Part shown: piece by piece, positions 10,729 to 22,937 of the stretch | Numbering within the stretch: position 1 is the first letter of the stretch | How the letters are laid out: each line of letters starts with the position of its first letter | NCBI GenBank assembly: GCA_022376925.1 | Contig: JAIOJX010000004.1 | Span: forward strand, 173,319,501 to 173,383,500 | Length of the DNA: 64,000 nucleotides | Direction of reading: 5' to 3' | Source: Tragulus kanchil | Taxonomy: Eukaryota > Chordata > Mammalia > Artiodactyla > Tragulidae | Notes under the pieces: model-generated | Told to the model about the DNA's origin: nothing | Databases searched by the model: none | The model's input: the letters and a program-made list of their open reading frames with translations, nothing else | Position numbers and translations under genes: made by a program

Positions 10729-12299
10729 CAGCCGTGGGGAGAGGGGGCCAGCCTGAGGCAGCACTCAGGGCTTGTTCTCACCACCTTCCCCCGACTTTCC
10801 CGCTGCTGACCAGCCTTGAAGAGGCTCTGTGTCCTTCATTCCCTCCCTCCCTCCTGCCACCAGGTAAATAGACGCCAACAGGAGCAGAGGAGGCAAGGAC
10901 GCTGGGCAGTTCCTGTCATCTGAGCCAAAGCCCTGGCCTGGGGGTGGGGGAGCGACCTGGTCCACCAGGCCTGCAGACCCAGGCGAGGACCGGTCTCCAC
11001 CGCCCGGCCCTGCGCTCTCGAGGCGGGCAGGGTGCTCAGAGTTGGTGTTTGCCAGGCCTGAGGGGACGCCCAAGGGGTGTGTCCGCAGGGCTCGCACCAC
11101 CTGGCCGCCTGGAGTCGCTCTGCACGGGGCAGTGTGTGGGGGGAGGACGTCCCCTTTTCTATGGTCTACGGGGCAGTTTGTTTTATGGAGTCCTTGCGTT
11201 TTCCTGCCCCGGAGGCTGCTGCTTCACCCAGGCGCCTCCTGCCTGCCCCAGAGCCTGCCACGCCCACAGTGCACGCCTCTAATGAGCTACTCCAGAAATA
11301 AGCATCGATTTCTCGATAAAAATCACAATTAATTTTAAATACCTTGTTACAGATAATTGCCAGAAACACACAAAGTCTGAAATTAATTAAAATCGACAGC
11401 CTCATTTGATACAGGATGTGCTTCTCGTGTGTCAGTTGTGTGTCTGAGCCAGGTAGGCCTTGCCCGGGCCAAAGCTGTGGCGCCCAGATGCCAGGCGGAG
11501 GAGGACGGGGTTTGCTGGAGGAGCCCGTGCAGGAGTGGGAAGAACCTGGCTGGCGCTGCCCAGGCCTGGCGGGCAGCCCTGCCTCCTGGCGGGTGCTTGG
11601 ATGACCTTCTGAGCTCAGGCTCCTCATCTGTGGAATGGGTCTAGTAACAATGTATATGCACGGGCACTCAGTTGTGTCCAGCTCTTGGCGATCCTGTGGA
11701 CTGTAGCCCGCCAGGCTCCTCTGTCCATGCGATTCTCTAGGTAAGGATACTGGAGTGAGTTGCCATTTCCTCCGGAGGATCTTCCCGACCCAGGGATCCT
11801 GCCTGTGTCTCTTGTGTCTCCTGCGTTGGCAGGCGGGTTCTTTACCGGCCGAGCCCTCTGGGAACCGCAGCCGTGGGGAGAGGGGGCCAGCCTGAGGCAG
11901 CACTCAGGGCTTGTTCTCACCACCTTCCCCCGACTTTCCCGCTGCTGACCAGCCTTGAAGAGGCTCTGTGTCCTTCATTCCCTCCCTCCCTCCTGCCACC
12001 AGGTAAATAGACGCCAACAGGAGCAGAGGAGGCAAGGACGCTGGGCAGTTCCTGTCATCTGAGCCAAAGCCCTGGCCTGGGGGTGGGGGAGCGACCTGGT
12101 CCACCAGGCCTGCAGACCCAGGCGAGGACCGGTCTCCACCGCCCGGCCCTGCGCTCTCGAGGCGGGCAGGGTGCTCAGAGTTGGTGTTTGCCAGGCCTGA
12201 GGGGACGCCCAAGGGGTGTGTCCGCAGGGCTCGCACCACCTGGCCGCCTGGAGTCGCTCTGCACGGGGCAGTGTGTGGGGGGAGGACGTCCCCTGTATG

Positions 12300-12313
12300 G
12301 TTGCTATGGTAAC
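12300..12313. promoter_or_regulatory. RFX X-box motif
   Basis: GTTGCTATGGTAAC is a near-perfect imperfect palindrome matching the X-box recognised by RFX winged-helix factors (GTTGCYATGGYAAC). It sits just past the end of duplication 3, so it occurs once. It is followed by a moderately AT-rich 90 bp with no repeat signature. Confidence 0.5.
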
Positions 12314-12575
12314 TGGACGCATGTGTATTAAGTTGCATTCATGGTCAACCCTTTGTCAGTTTCCATTCCAGAATTCTCAAACTGACTCCGGCACGTCCTT
12401 GAGTGGAGCGCTCTGTGGCCTTCACAGGTCCCGGGGCTGCCCAGGCAGCTATTGTCTGGGGCCATGCAGGAGCCGGTGCCACCTCCCTCGCTCCCCCCCC
12501 TCCTCCCCCAGCTTCCTGGCGGAGCATAGCTGCAGGGCCGGCCACCCGGGGACTGACTCCTAGGTTGTGCTTTTT

Positions 12576-12862
12576 TTTTAAGATTTTTTTTTTTGGCCAC
12601 TTCTATTGGTCTTTATTTTCATGCATCTTTGTTCTTTGGGGTTCTTTGTTCTTTGGGGTTCTGTGTGGGCCTCCCATCGCAGTGGCCTTTGTCGCTGCAG
12701 AGCACCAGCTCTGGGCGCATGCCCTCCAGAGCTCCAGTCTGTTAGCTGGACAGATTGGTCCAGCTGTTCCATGGCTTGTGGGATCCTCCCAGGCCAGGGA
12801 TCAAACTGGTGCCCCCTGCGCTGCAAAGCCGTGTCCTTACCCACTGGACCACCAGGGAAGCC
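12576..12862 (-). mobile_element. CHR-like SINE with shortened tail
   Basis: Reverse orientation, same head and body. The tail ends soon after AGAAGTGGCC and carries an internal duplication of a short motif (TTTGTTCTTTGGGGTTC repeated at 12627-12660). The target-site duplication CCTAGGTTGTGCTTTTT is at 12559-12575 and 12863-12879. Confidence 0.87.
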
Positions 12863-13419
12863 CCTAGGTTGTGCTTTTTACGGACTACAGATGCCAGGCG
12901 GGTGCTTAGCGTCCTCGGAGCCTCGGTCTCCTCATCTGCACGCGGGGAGCGTGGCACCTGCCTAATCACCGGGCTGTGTGCTCAGCGTCGGGAGGGGCGC
13001 GCTTCCTGAGGCGAGAGGTACTGGGCAAACAGACCAGCCACAGAGCCCCCGACCTCGACAGACCGCAGCAGGGCCTGGAGGCAGATCAGAGCACCCCGAC
13101 TTGGTGAGGGGAGGTGGGGAACTCAGAGGTCTGAGGGGGTCCTGAGAAGGAGCCAGCAGTCCAGGCAGGGAGGGAGGAGACTGCGTCCCCGCGACGGCGG
13201 AGGTGGCAGAGGAGGCGTGCCTCAAAGATCAGCGGGCTCCACCGTGGCCGCTGCCCTCTCTCTCTTCAGTCCCGAGTTCTCTTCCCCTGCTGCGTCGCTC
13301 TGGAAGCTCTGGAAGCAAAGGCCGGCTCCACTGCGGATCCCTCGGTGCCTGTGGTCCCGAGAAGATAAACGGCACCCCCGCCCAGGTCTGTGCAGACTGT
13401 GACCAAGAGAGGAGAGAAC

Positions 13420-13570
13420 AAAGCTTGGGAGTTATTTATTTCTCGCTTTGCAGAAATGTTTATTGGAAAGCAGCATGGCAAGGTGGAATGGTTTGATTTG
13501 ATTAGCAAGTCTAAATGTATTAGCAACGAGACAGAAACGATATTACAATTAGTGGTAATTAGCCGCGTTG
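13420..13570. promoter_or_regulatory. AT-rich candidate conserved element
   Basis: Contains GAGAACAAAGC (SOX-like), GAAATGTTTATTGG (FOX-like), GTATTAGCAACGAG and ATTAGTGGTAATTAGCC (homeodomain-like). Single copy and free of repeat signatures. Confidence 0.42.
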
Positions 13571-14204
13571 ATGACTGGGGGCGGTGCCGGGGGACAGGTG
13601 TGTGGCTTCCTGGCGCCCTTAGGCAGGGAGGGCCCTCTTATACTCGTGGAGGGACGTGGAGGGACGCGGCTCCGGGAGAGCCTCCGCCCCCCGCCCCGTG
13701 GCCGCTGGCACTGTGGAGCGTGACTTTGTGATGTTGGGGGCCGTGAGCTTGACTTTCGGGGAGCCCGAGCCCCTTCCGCCTGCCCTGAACTGGCTGCGTG
13801 CCCTGGACGTCTCGGCGTCCCTCGTCACCGCCCAGCCTCACCCAGCCCTGTGCGCTCAGGCTTCCTGTGGCCGCCCTCCCCAAGACCCGGATCCAGCCTG
13901 GGGTGCTCTGCGGACGCTGGTGCCTGCTGGCAGCGCCGCCGCCGTGGCCTGGACTCAGGAGATGCAGAGGCTGTGCCCCTGTGTGCTTGCAAGGTGCCTG
14001 ACCTCAGCCTGTGTTGGCAGTGACTTTGAACAAGGACGGAAGACAGGACGGAAGTGACCCTCCCCGCCTTCTAGGCGTCGATGGGCACGTCGGTCAAGCC
14101 TCCATCCTGCAGAGACAGCCAGGGGCGTTATGGTGACCGCTGAGAATGTTTCAGGACTCGGAGGAGGTGGCTTTTGCCCAGCTGTGTGAGTGAACTAAGT
14201 GCCA

Positions 14205-16412
14205 CTGAACTGTTCATTTCAACATGGTATTTTATGTTCTGTCCATTTCCCCTCAATTAAAAAAAATTAAAACACAAAGTGCTGGGCTTCCCTGGTGGTC
14301 CAGTGGGTAAAGGGTCTGCCTTGCAGTGCAAGGGGCACCGGTTTGATCCCCGGCCCGGGAGGATCCCACGTGCTGAGGAGCGGCTGGACCGGTGTGTCCA
14401 ATGACAAGCCAGCATTCTGGAGCGCATGCGCCCAGAGCCAGTGCGCTGCAGCGAGAGAGGCCACTGTGATGGGAGGCCCACACGGGCCAAAGAATAAAGA
14501 TGGATGAAAAATAAATGATGACTTAGAGGCAAAAAAAAAAAAAAAAAGGCAAAGTGCTAAGGGATACTTTGGAAACCCAGACACTGTAAACTGGATGCAT
14601 CTCAGAGGATTTAGTGAGAAAAGTTTTAGTGTTTAAAGTTTATCTTAGTGAGAGAAAGGTTCTGGACACAGAGCTGGTGAGTGGGGATGGTCGTGGACGC
14701 TGCGTCTGGCTCTGAGGCTGGGAGGAGCGGAAGGGTGAGGCGGGGAGAGACGAGGCGAAGGCCCAGGTGCGGGGGGGCAGTGCGGCCTCTGGGGGCGAGA
14801 GGAAGAGGTGGAGAGAGGAGTGGGCCCAGGTGACCACGTGCTTTCCTTCCTGCCTCTGGCTGCCCTCCAGGGGCGGCAGGAAGGGGCAGGCTGTGCCATC
14901 TTTATGTCTGGGAGGAGGTGGCCCTGGTGCCTCCGGCTGCCTGGGCATGTTGGAGGCCACGGCAGCCTCTGGGGCGGGGCCCCCTTTCCCTGGCATCGCG
15001 GGTGGACTCGCCTCAGCAGCAGCGTCCCCCAGGGCTGCTTGGAGGGGCCGCCCCCGGACAGCCGCTCCTTCCCGTCCGCCGCGGGTCACAGGCGTCAGGA
15101 GGGTGGACCAGGAGCCGCGGGTGCGGCCGAGGAGGACAGGTACGCTCTGCCCACCGCGGCTGTGGTCCAGAGCCGCCGAGGCCGTGGCATGAGAGTGTCC
15201 AAGCTGGAAGAGGTGCAGCTTGAGGGACCGCCTCTGAACTCAAAGTTTAACTCCAGTTTAAGGGACTTTGGGGGCGGGAGAGCAGGAAAAGAAAATGTTT
15301 AGCCTGAACTGTTCATTTCAACATGGTATTTTATGTTCTGTCCATTTCCCCTCAATTAAAAAAAATTAAAACACAAAGTGCTGGGCTTCCCTGGTGGTCC
15401 AGTGGGTAAAGGGTCTGCCTTGCAGTGCAAGGGGCACCGGTTTGATCCCCGGCCCGGGAGGATCCCACGTGCTGAGGAGCGGCTGGACCGGTGTGTCCAA
15501 TGACAAGCCAGCATTCTGGAGCGCATGCGCCCAGAGCCAGTGCGCTGCAGCGAGAGAGGCCACTGTGATGGGAGGCCCACACGGGCCAAAGAATAAAGAT
15601 GGATGAAAAATAAATGATGACTTAGAGGCAAAAAAAAAAAAAAAAAAGGCAAAGTGCTAAGGGATACTTTGGAAACCCAGACACTGTAAACTGGATGCAT
15701 CTCAGAGGATTTAGTGAGAAAAGTTTTAGTGTTTAAAGTTTATCTTAGTGAGAGAAAGGTTCTGGACACAGAGCTGGTGAGTGGGGATGGTCGTGGACGC
15801 TGCGTCTGGCTCTGAGGCTGGGAGGAGCGGAAGGGTGAGGCGGGGAGAGACGAGGCGAAGGCCCAGGTGCGGGGGGGCAGTGCGGCCTCTGGGGGCGAGA
15901 GGAAGAGGTGGAGAGAGGAGTGGGCCCAGGTGACCACGTGCTTTCCTTCCTGCCTCTGGCTGCCCTCCAGGGGCGGCAGGAAGGGGCAGGCTGTGCCATC
16001 TTTATGTCTGGGAGGAGGTGGCCCTGGTGCCTCCGGCTGCCTGGGCATGTTGGAGGCCACGGCAGCCTCTGGGGCGGGGCCCCCTTTCCCTGGCATCGCG
16101 GGTGGACTCGCCTCAGCAGCAGCGTCCCCCAGGGCTGCTTGGAGGGGCCGCCCCCGGACAGCCGCTCCTTCCCGTCCGCCGCGGCTCACAGGCGTCAGGA
16201 GGGGTGGACCAGGAGCCGCGGGTGCGGCCGAGGAGGACAGGTACGCTCTGCCCACCGCGGCTGTGGTCCAGAGCCGCCCGAGGCCGTGGCATGAGAGTGT
16301 CCAAGCTGGAAGAGGTGCAGCTTGAGGGACCGCTCTCTGAACTCAAAGTTTAACTCCAGTTTAAGGGACTTTTGGGGGGCGGGGAGAGCAGGAAAAGAAA
16401 AATGTTTAGCCG
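14205..16412. repeat. Tandem duplication 4 (offset 1099 bp)
   Basis: Copy 1 is 14205-15303 and copy 2 15304-16412, abutting. The last 250 bp of copy 1 lack single bases present in copy 2, mostly in G, C and A runs. The poly-A of the embedded SINE differs by one base. It overlaps duplication 5. Confidence 0.95.
14284..14549 (+). mobile_element. CHR-like SINE (recurs at 15383-15649)
   Basis: Forward orientation, starting GGGCTTCCCTGGTGGTCCAG, with an A-run tail. The target-site duplication CAAAGTGCT is at 14275-14283 and 14550-14558. It lies in duplication 4; the second copy at 15383-15649 differs by one A in the tail. Confidence 0.88.
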
Positions 16413-16851
16413 TGAACGGGGGAAACAAGCTGTCTCCTGGGCGGTGAGCTTCCAGGGGTGGGGGGCTCACCTCAATAGGGGGCTCTGGGCAGAGATCACA
16501 CAGCCCTCTAGCCTGCTCAGGCCCTAAAGGACACGTTTGGCTCCTCAGAATGAAACCACGGCTCAGAGCTTTCCCGTGGCGCCTGGCGGGTGGGACCGGT
16601 CTTCCTCGCCGAGAACAAGCATATGGATCAAGGCATGAAAAGCTGCTCAGCCCGGCCCGAGTCAGGGAAGTGCCACTGAAACCACGGGAGAGCCCACTGC
16701 CGCCTCCCAGATCAACGCCGACCGCTGGAAAGTTCTCGTGATACTCGGGCCTGGAGGACCTGCGGACCTCCTGCTCTCCATACCGTGCTTCTGGGCCAGA
16801 AATTGGAGAACTTTGAAAACAATTTGGAGTCGTCTAGTGAAGCCAAAGACA

Positions 16852-16966
16852 GGGACTTCCCTGGCAGTCCTGTGGGTGAGACTCCACCTCAGGATGCAGG
16901 GGATGAGGGTTTGACCCCTGGTTTGGGAGCTAAGATCCCATGTGCCTTGGAGGCAAAGAAGAAACA
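16852..16966 (+). mobile_element. Short tRNA-derived SINE, CHR-1-like (recurs at 17978-18092)
   Basis: About 115 bp starting GGGACTTCCCTGGCAGTCC with a degenerate B-box (GGTTTGACCCCTGG) and TAAGATCCCA. It is older than the CHR-like copies above. Repeated by duplication 5. Confidence 0.8.
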
Positions 16967-17274
16967 CCTAAAACATAACACGGCAGCCGTATGGTAACAA
17001 ATTCAATAAAGGCTTTGAAAACGGTCTACATCAAAATAGAGCTGAAGACAGACACACGTATCCTGTGACTGAAATCCCACATCTAGGTATATACCTTAGG
17101 GAAATGCTTCCACATATGTCCTGGGAGACCCCCCCTCCACATTCCCAGCAGCCCAATTGAACAAAAGTGGTGAAACCTTGGGTGCCCCCGGGGTACATGG
17201 ACAGACAGGCGCATGCCTGGCCTGTGTGAAAGCCGAAAGGGATGAGCCGGGCCAGGAGCAGCGACAGCCGTGAG

Positions 17275-17355
17275 CTAGGGAGTGTGCCTGGCTCTCTGGG
17301 ACCCTATGGGCTCCAGCCCCCCAGGCCCCTCTGTCCACGGATCCTCCACGCAAGA
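17275..17355 (-). mobile_element. Bov-tA fragment (recurs at 18401-18481)
   Basis: An antisense fragment with GGCTCCAGCCCCCCAGGCCC, CTCTGTCCACGG and CAAGAATGC, corresponding to the middle of Bov-tA. Repeated by duplication 5. Confidence 0.6.
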
Positions 17356-18611
17356 ATGCATTTGTACTTGAAGTTGCATTTGTCCTAGAGTCCAAAAAGG
17401 AAGTTTCAGAAAAATGCTTTGGTATGAGTCCATTTATAGGACGTAGCTTGAGGGACCGCTCTCTGAACTCAAAGTTTAACTCCAGTTTAAGGGACTTTTG
17501 GGGGGCGGGGAGAGCAGGAAAAGAAAAATGTTTAGCCGTGAACGGGGGAAACAAGCTGTCTCCTGGGCGGTGAGCTTCCAGGGGTGGGGGGCTCACCTCA
17601 ATAGGGGGCTCTGGGCAGAGATCACACAGCCCTCTAGCCTGCTCAGGCCCTAAAGGACACGTTTGGCTCCTCAGAATGAAACCACGGCTCAGAGCTTTCC
17701 CGTGGCGCCTGGCGGGTGGGACCGGTCTTCCTCGCCGAGAACAAGCATATGGATCAAGGCATGAAAAGCTGCTCAGCCCGGCCCGAGTCAGGGAAGTGCC
17801 ACTGAAACCACGGGAGAGCCCACTGCCGCCTCCCAGATCAACGCCGACCGCTGGAAAGTTCTCGTGATACTCGGGCCTGGAGGACCTGCGGACCTCCTGC
17901 TCTCCATACCGTGCTTCTGGGCCAGAAATTGGAGAACTTTGAAAACAATTTGGAGTCGTCTAGTGAAGCCAAAGACAGGGACTTCCCTGGCAGTCCTGTG
18001 GGTGAGACTCCACCTCAGGATGCAGGGGATGAGGGTTTGACCCCTGGTTTGGGAGCTAAGATCCCATGTGCCTTGGAGGCAAAGAAGAAACACCTAAAAC
18101 ATAACACGGCAGCCGTATGGTAACAAATTCAATAAAGGCTTTGAAAACGGTCTACATCAAAATAGAGCTGAAGACAGACACACGTATCCTGTGACTGAAA
18201 TCCCACATCTAGGTATATACCTTAGGGAAATGCTTCCACATATGTCCTGGGAGACCCCCCCTCCACATTCCCAGCAGCCCAATTGAACAAAAGTGGTGAA
18301 ACCTTGGGTGCCCCCGGGGTACATGGACAGACAGGCGCATGCCTGGCCTGTGTGAAAGCCGAAAGGGATGAGCCGGGCCAGGAGCAGCGACAGCCGTGAG
18401 CTAGGGAGTGTGCCTGGCTCTCTGGGACCCTATGGGCTCCAGCCCCCCAGGCCCCTCTGTCCACGGATCCTCCACGCAAGAATGCATTTGTACTTGAAGT
18501 TGCATTTGTCCTAGAGTCCAAAAAGGAAGTTTCAGAAAAATGCTTTGGTATGAGTCCATTTATAGGACGTCTGAAATGTGCAAAACAATACGTATGGGAA
18601 AAAAAACGTAT

Positions 18612-20792
18612 TTGTTAAACTCTAAAGAAAAGTCAGGGAAGGATACACATGAAATAGTAGTGACTCGCATGTGGGAGGAAGTAGGGGGCGCAGGCAGGGT
18701 GTTTCAGAGACCGTGTTCATTTTCTTGAGCTGGGAGGTTGTACACAGATGGTATTGTTATTCTTCAAATGTCACACATATTATTATTTCTAATCTCTCTT
18801 CAGCGCTTGATAAAGATGCGCGTGTGTTCTAAAAGTGAACCTGCAGTATGGAGCATCCCGCCTCAAACCCACCATGAGATTACGAGCTTAAGCAGACGGA
18901 GCAGGGCTGTCCTTGGCCATAAAACTGGGGACGGCAGCTCCCGTGTCCTAGAGGGAAAAAGCCGTGTAATTTCGGACAGAAGACAGAACGGTCAAGTGCA
19001 TGAAGCCTGCTCTGGGGCGCCTGCCCTATGATGGAGCATAAGTCATAATTTTTTTCTTTTTTTCCCCTTAAGTAGCCTAAAGGCCACGTTTTAGAAGTTC
19101 TGTTTTTAACCAACAGTTCTGGAAATGAAGCAAAACTGGTTAGCGCCCCCTCCTGGGAAAGGGGAGGAGGCACCTTGGCGACTCCCGCGGAGGACGGCCG
19201 AGCCCGCGCTGGTCCAGCACCACGGACAGCGCCCGCGCGGCGGCTCTCCTGGGGCGGCTTTGCTGGCTGAGGGTGACTGGATCCTGGAGACCTGGATTGG
19301 AATCCTGTCTCTTGAACTTAGCTGAGCAGAGGTGTCAGCCTGCAGCTTGGACCCTTGACCCCCAGACTCTGGAGAGGGTGACTTGGTGCGCATGGTGGCG
19401 GCAGCAGCGGCTTCTGAAAAGCTGTGTTTTCTCAGTGAAGCGAGAAGCAGGGCCCTCCATCCTGGGAGTGACCGGGGTGCAGTTGGGGAGGCATGAGGAC
19501 AGAGGCAAGGGTGGGGAGCCCTCCATCCGTGCAGAGAGGATTCTCTCAGTGTTGAATTCTGGGGCATCCGGGACTTCCCTGGCAGTCCAGCGGTTAAGAC
19601 TGCACTTCCACAGCAGGAGGTGCAAGTTCGATCCCTGGTCAGGGAACTAAGATCCTGCCTGCCACACGGTGCACCAAAAAGTTTTTAAATTCGCTTTTAG
19701 TCCCCCTATTGTTAAACTCTAAAGAAAAGTCAGGGAAGGATACACATGAAATAGTAGTGACTCGCATGTGGGAGGAAGTAGGGGGCGCAGGCAGGGTGTT
19801 TCAGAGACCGTGTTCATTTTCTTGAGCTGGGAGGTTGTACACAGATGGTATTGTTATTCTTCAAATGTCACACATATTATTATTTCTAATCTCTCTTCAG
19901 CGCTTGATAAAGATGCGCGTGTGTTCTAAAAGTGAACCTGCAGTATGGAGCATCCCGCCTCAAACCCACCATGAGATTACGAGCTTAAGCAGACGGAGCA
20001 GGGCTGTCGTTGGCCATAAAACTGGGGCCGGCAACTCCCGTGTCCTAGGGGGAAAAAAGCCGTGTAATTTCGGACAGAAGACAGAACGGTCAAGTGCATG
20101 AAGCCTGCTCTGGGGCGCCTGCCCTATGATGGAGCATAAGTCATAATTTTTTTCTTTTTTTCCCCTTAAGTAGCCTAAAGGCCACGTTTTAGAAGTTCTG
20201 TTTTTAACCAACAGTTCTGGAAATGAAGCAAAACTGGTTAGCGCCCCCTCCTGGGAAAGGGGAGGAGGCACCTTGGCGACTCCCGCGGAGGACGGCCGAG
20301 CCCGCGCTGGTCCAGCACCACGGACAGCGCCCGCGCGGCGGCTCTCCTGGGGCGGCTTTGCTGGCTGAGGGTGACTGGATCCTGGAGACCTGGATTGGAA
20401 TCCTGTCTCTTGAACTTAGCTGAGCAGAGGTGTCAGCCTGCAGCTTGGACCCTTGACCCCCAGACTCTGGAGAGGGTGACTTGGTGCGCATGGTGGCGGC
20501 AGCAGCGGCTTCTGAAAAGCTGTGTTTTCTCAGTGAAGCGAGAAGCAGGGCCCTCCATCCTGGGAGTGACCGGGGTGCAGTTGGGGAGGCATGAGGACAG
20601 AGGCAAGGGTGGGGAGCCCTCCATCCGTGCAGAGAGGATTCTCTCAGTGTTGAATTCTGGGGCATCCGGGACTTCCCTGGCAGTCCAGCGGTTAAGACTG
20701 CACTTCCACAGCAGGAGGTGCAAGTTCGATCCCTGGTCAGGGAACTAAGATCCTGCCTGCCACACGGTGCACCAAAAAGTTTTTTTAAATTC
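18612..20792. repeat. Tandem duplication 6 (offset 1097 bp)
   Basis: Copy 1 is 18612-19692 and copy 2 19709-20792, with 16 bp between. Besides homopolymer changes there are four substitutions and one indel within about 50 bp (18912-18960 versus 20009-20058). The end overlaps duplication 7. Confidence 0.93.
19570..19690 (+). mobile_element. CHR-1-like SINE, present three times
   Basis: Starts GGGACTTCCCTGGCAGTCCA, with the B-box AGTTCGATCCCTGG and the end GGTGCACCAAAAAG. It recurs at 20668-20788 and 21851-21972 because duplications 6 and 7 overlap here; it is one insertion, not three. Confidence 0.85.
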
Positions 20793-22937
20793 TAGACATT
20801 TGCTTCCAGTCACAACCACACTCGTTTGTTAGCACATGTTTCTTTTTCATTTATTTGTTCAACGGTTGGGTACTGGGAGTATCATGTGATCTAAGTTCTT
20901 GGTAACAAGGAACACATACCATTAACTGAACAAATTGGCTGGCATCCGCAGCTCCACATCCACCCTGGGCTTACTAAGTCTCCAGCCCGTTCACCCTGGG
21001 CAGCGCCGATGTGCACGGTGAGCCCAGCGTGCGTGGAAGGCTTCCTGCTGTTGGAGGAGCTGTGTTTATTTCTCCTTGGTTTCTGGCCTGATGAACCATG
21101 CACGGTAGTCAGGGCTGGGGAGGGGTGACAAGGGCCGGAAGTGACCGGCCTGGGGGACAGTGCATTTGTCTAGTGATAAAGCTCAAGCCAAGTCCAGGGC
21201 TGTGGAGTCGCAATGTGGCAGCAGCGCATCTGGGTGTGGAGGGTGTGTCTGTGCGAGTGGGGGTGTGGGGCGTGTTTGCGAGACCCCTGTGTCCTTACAC
21301 ACATGCGTGTTTACACCGTCACACACCAGCACTGCAGGGCCAGAAGGGGGCTGACGTGTCTCTCCTGTCTGCTGTCACACCCTCTGGGATGCAGCCCAGA
21401 GCGCATGCTGCTTCTGGGCAAGGAGGGGTCAGCAGAGGCCAGGCTCCAGGGACACGGCTCCCCTGCTAGGCCCTACACGCGACGGTTCCTTAGCGTCCCA
21501 AGTGCCTGGTGTTTCTGCTTGTTCTGCCTGTGTTTCTGCCCATGTCGCCTTTCCTTCCTCTTCCGACATTCCTGCTGATCCTTTAAGAACTGATTCGGCA
21601 CCTCCTCCGAGAAGTCTTCCCTGACTTCTCAGTGCTGGGCGAGGTCTTCCCAGCTGGGCGCATCTCTGGGAGCGGGCCACATCCTCCTGTGGTGCCCCAT
21701 GCCTCCCAAGCTGGGACCACAGGAGGTCGATGCATGTTGTATCCTGGGAGTGACCGGGTGCAGTTGGGGAGGCATGAGGACAGAGGCAAGGGTGGGGAGC
21801 CCTCCATCCGTGCAGAGAGGATTCTCTCAGTGTTGAATTCTGGGGCATCCGGGACTTCCCTGGCAGTCCAGCGGTTAAGACTGCACTTCCACAGCAGGAG
21901 GTGCAAGTTCGATCCCTGGTCAGGGAACTAAGATCCTGCCTGCCACACGGTGCACCAAAAAGTTTTTTTAAATTCTAGACATTTGCTTCCAGTCACAACC
22001 ACACTCGTTTGTTAGCACATGTTTCTTTTTCATTTATTTGTTCAACGGTTGGGTACTGGGAGTATCATGTGATCTAAGTTCTTGGTAACAAGGAACACAT
22101 ACCATTAACTGAACAAATTGGCTGGCATCCGCAGCTCCACATCCACCCTGGGCTTACTAAGTCTCCAGCCCGTTCACCCTGGGCAGCGCCGATGTGCACG
22201 GTGAGCCCAGCGTGCGTGGAAGGCTTCCTGCTGTTGGAGGAGCTGTGTTTATTTCTCCTTGGTTTCTGGCCTGATGAACCATGCACGGTAGTCAGGGCTG
22301 GGGAGGGGTGACAAGGGCCGGAAGTGACCGGCCTGGGGGACAGTGCATTTGTCTAGTGATAAAGCTCAAGCCAAGTCCAGGGCTGTGGAGTCGCAATGTG
22401 GCAGCAGCGCATCTGGGTGTGGAGGGTGTGTCTGTGCGAGTGGGGGTGTGGGGCGTGTTTGCGAGACCCCTGTGTCCTTACACACATGCGTGTTTACACC
22501 GTCACACACCAGCACTGCAGGGCCAGAAGGGGGCTGACGTGTCTCTCCTGTCTGCTGTCACACCCTCTGGGATGCAGCCCAGAGCGCATGCTGCTTCTGG
22601 GCAAGGAGGGGTCAGCAGAGGCCAGGCTCCAGGGACACGGCTCCCCTGCTAGGCCCTACACGCGACGGTTCCTTAGCGTCCCAAGTGCCTGGTGTTTCTG
22701 CTTGTTCTGCCTGTGTTTCTGCCCATGTCGTCCTTTCCTTCCTCTTCCGACATTCCTGCTGATCCTTTAAGAACTGATTCGGCACCTCCTCCGAGAAGTC
22801 TTCCCTGACTTCTCAGTGCTGGGCGAGGTCTTCCCCAGCTGGGCGCGCATCTCTGGGAGCGGGGCCACATCCTCCTCCCGTGGTGCCCCATGCCTCCCCA
22901 AGCTGGGACCACAGGAGGTGCTCGATGCATGTTGTAT
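20557..22937. repeat. Tandem duplication 7 (offset 1183 bp)
   Basis: Copy 1 is 20557-21740 and copy 2 21741-22937, abutting. The last 100 bp of copy 1 (21640-21740) lack about a dozen bases present in copy 2 and contain none that copy 2 lacks, as expected of an error-rich read or contig end. Confidence 0.95.

Larger units (their letters stand above)
10062..12294. repeat. Tandem duplication 3 (offset 1139-1143 bp)
   Basis: Copy 1 is 10062-11155 and copy 2 11205-12294, with 49 bp between them. Copy 2 lacks 4 bp near its start (CGCTCACC versus CGCC). Both contain a MIR remnant, an AT-rich island and a Bov-A SINE. Confidence 0.95.
16319..18570. repeat. Tandem duplication 5 (1126 bp, apparently perfect)
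   Basis: Copy 1 is 16319-17444 and copy 2 17445-18570, directly adjoining and of equal length, with no difference that I could see. The start overlaps the end of duplication 4, so its first 90 bp occur three times in the window. Confidence 0.95.
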
